A DNA stretch of 15,023 bases from a bacterium. Lineage in GTDB: Bacteria; Chloroflexota; Chloroflexia; Thermomicrobiales; UBA6265. The translations under genes and the position numbers were made by a program. The stretch spans positions 269-15,291 of the forward strand of contig JAPOLF010000021.1 of the NCBI GenBank assembly GCA_029977305.1, in the 5' to 3' direction. The notes under the pieces were generated by a model. The model was not told the DNA's origin. It saw only the letters and a program-made list of their open reading frames with translations, and did no database searches. How positions within the stretch are numbered: position 1 is the stretch's first letter; each line of letters opens with the position of its first letter. Shown in pieces: positions 14,405 to 15,023 of the stretch.

Positions 14405-14425
14405 GTCAGGTCTGACGGGATTCTA
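14405..14425 (-). promoter_or_regulatory. Likely promoter -10 and inverted repeat upstream of the dehydrogenase operon
   Basis: TAGAAT (14425-14420) on the minus strand matches five of six -10 bases; transcription would start near 14413 and leave a leader of about 28 nt. I see no good -35, so an activator may be needed. A 5-bp inverted repeat, GTCAG-GT-CTGAC (14405-14416), covers the predicted start point, where a repressor could bind. Confidence 0.38.
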
Positions 14426-14495
14426 CGGCCTGCAGCGCACATCCGGGGACGACCCGTCTGCGGAGCGCCGTGACTCGGGGCAGGGTGGCAGACGT

Positions 14496-14504
14496 TGCTA
14501 TACT
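14496..14504 (+). promoter_or_regulatory. Extended -10 promoter for the zinc-ribbon gene
   Basis: TGCTATACT is an extended -10 (TG, one base, TATACT with five of six consensus matches). No recognisable -35 lies 16-18 nt upstream, which extended -10 promoters can do without. Transcription would begin near 14511, about 34 nt before the ATG at 14545. Confidence 0.5.
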
Positions 14505-14544
14505 CCGAGCCAACGGCAGGTTCACGATGACAGGGGAGTGCACG

Positions 14545-14931
14545 ATGTCCAGTCCCGCAGCTCAGCGCGATCAACGTCAGGCAAGGACCCCGATGCGGTG
14601 TCCGATCTGCGGCGGGGCGTTCGACGAGACCTTGATCCGGGACCTCGGTACGGTGACGCAGGGCCACAATTGGCAACTCCACGCAGGCCACTGCCCAGAC
14701 CACGGGTGGTTTCAAGCCGAAGTGATCAGCCGGCCGCCGCGGGAGATCTTCGCGGTCAACAAGCCCTTCGGCGCGGCCCGCGAAGTGGTGCTCGATGGGA
14801 AGACCCAATACTCCTTCCCGACCGCATTCAACGATCTGAATCCTTCGGAGCGGCGCAACGTGGTGAATCCGATGGATCCGTCGCTCTGGGCGGTGAAGAA
14901 GGTCTACTCCATCAAGCCGTCGAGCTCGTGA
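14545..14931 (+). CDS. Zinc-ribbon protein of unknown function
   Basis: A 128-residue cytoplasmic protein with no membrane segment. Cys19-x2-Cys22 (RCPICGG) and Cys50-x2-His53 (HCPDHGWF) form a CxxC...CxxH pair likely to bind one zinc; His49 is adjacent. The remainder (about 58-128) is a polar, mixed domain (PPREIFAVNKPFG, PSERRNVVNPMDPSLWAVKK) that I do not recognise. I chose ATG 14545 because GGGGAG lies 6 nt upstream and the extended -10 promoter is correctly placed; an in-frame ATG at 14527 would have no ribosome site. It is divergent from the dehydrogenase operon, separated by 160 bases. A nucleic-acid or protein-binding role is usual for such ribbons, but no function can be assigned. 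Confidence 0.7.
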   Translation: MSSPAAQRDQRQARTPMRCPICGGAFDETLIRDLGTVTQGHNWQLHAGHCPDHGWFQAEVISRPPREIFAVNKPFGAAREVVLDGKTQYSFPTAFNDLNPSERRNVVNPMDPSLWAVKKVYSIKPSSS

Positions 14932-15023
14932 GCCGGACCGGTACGCCGTGACCGACCCTCAAGGAAATGATCGCTCGGCCTCAGCTGAGCAGCGCACAGC
15001 GTAGCCGAAACCCGGTGGCCGCG
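14932..15023. other. Right-edge intergenic sequence, no supported gene
   Basis: These 92 bases hold no convincing start or coding region. A 10-bp palindrome (CTCAGCTGAG, 14980-14989) is present. A minus-strand reading frame that ends at a TGA at 14981-14983 could be the C-terminus of a gene entering from the right, but only 13 residues are visible. Confidence 0.4.

Noticed and set aside
14981..15022. C-terminal end of a minus-strand gene entering from the right
   Set aside because: Only 13 residues before a TGA are visible. The ending GFRLRCALLS faintly recalls formylglycine-generating-enzyme-like C-termini, but this is far too short to call.
14967..15023. Start of a plus-strand gene at ATG 14967
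   Set aside because: AAGGA is only one base from the ATG, too close to act as its ribosome site, and the 19 visible residues show nothing recognisable.

Overview
The window is high-GC bacterial DNA with tightly packed genes, many joined by 1- to 4-base stop/start overlaps and preceded by clear GGAGG-type ribosome binding sites. It contains no tRNA, rRNA, CRISPR array or insertion sequence that I can see. The gene content (secreted SH3/NlpC-P60 protein with Gly/Asn linkers, DUF4352-like protein, YtkA-like protein, Tat-linked GMC dehydrogenase) would fit a Chloroflexota lineage such as Thermomicrobia. That assignment is a guess from gene flavour, not from a marker gene.

Left part (1-3437, all minus strand). 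A partial M50-type membrane metalloprotease runs off the left edge and is translationally coupled to an MFS exporter (506-1813). A strong hairpin (1886-1918) separates these from a secreted NlpC/P60 hydrolase (1969-3066). The hydrolase has a consensus-like promoter and an unusually long leader of about 260 nt carrying a 9-bp hairpin next to its ribosome binding site.

Middle part (3438-8599), two divergent operons. Leftward: a small PLDc_N-type membrane protein, a zinc-dependent HDAC-family deacetylase and a 384-residue coiled-coil protein, linked by two ATGA overlaps. Rightward: an MFS transporter, a GNAT acetyltransferase (ATGA overlap) and an exported, cysteine-free protein with a molybdopterin-oxidoreductase-like fold. 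The last gene converges on the next block at a bidirectional hairpin (8628-8654).

Right part (8661-14384, minus strand), a six-gene block. In order of transcription: a Tat-exported small subunit, a GMC dehydrogenase large subunit with a C-x5-C-x3-C motif like the [3Fe-4S] motif of FAD-glucose dehydrogenases, a SAM methyltransferase, a protein with two DUF4352-like domains, a ten-helix membrane protein, and a secreted YtkA/CopC-like protein anchored by a C-terminal helix. The first two should form a periplasmic or extracytoplasmic dehydrogenase. The last two overlap by GTGA and look like a metal-binding pair. The membrane protein carries D-x3-H-x12-H and D-x3-H-x13-H, each across a helix-loop-helix. 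That spacing is the one used by the PmoC copper site of particulate methane monooxygenase. Its partner is predicted to begin with histidine after signal-peptide removal. This is the part of the window most likely to hold something undescribed, though the copper role is inferred from motifs only.

Right edge: a divergent zinc-ribbon protein (14545-14931) with an extended -10 promoter, then 92 bases with no gene I can support.
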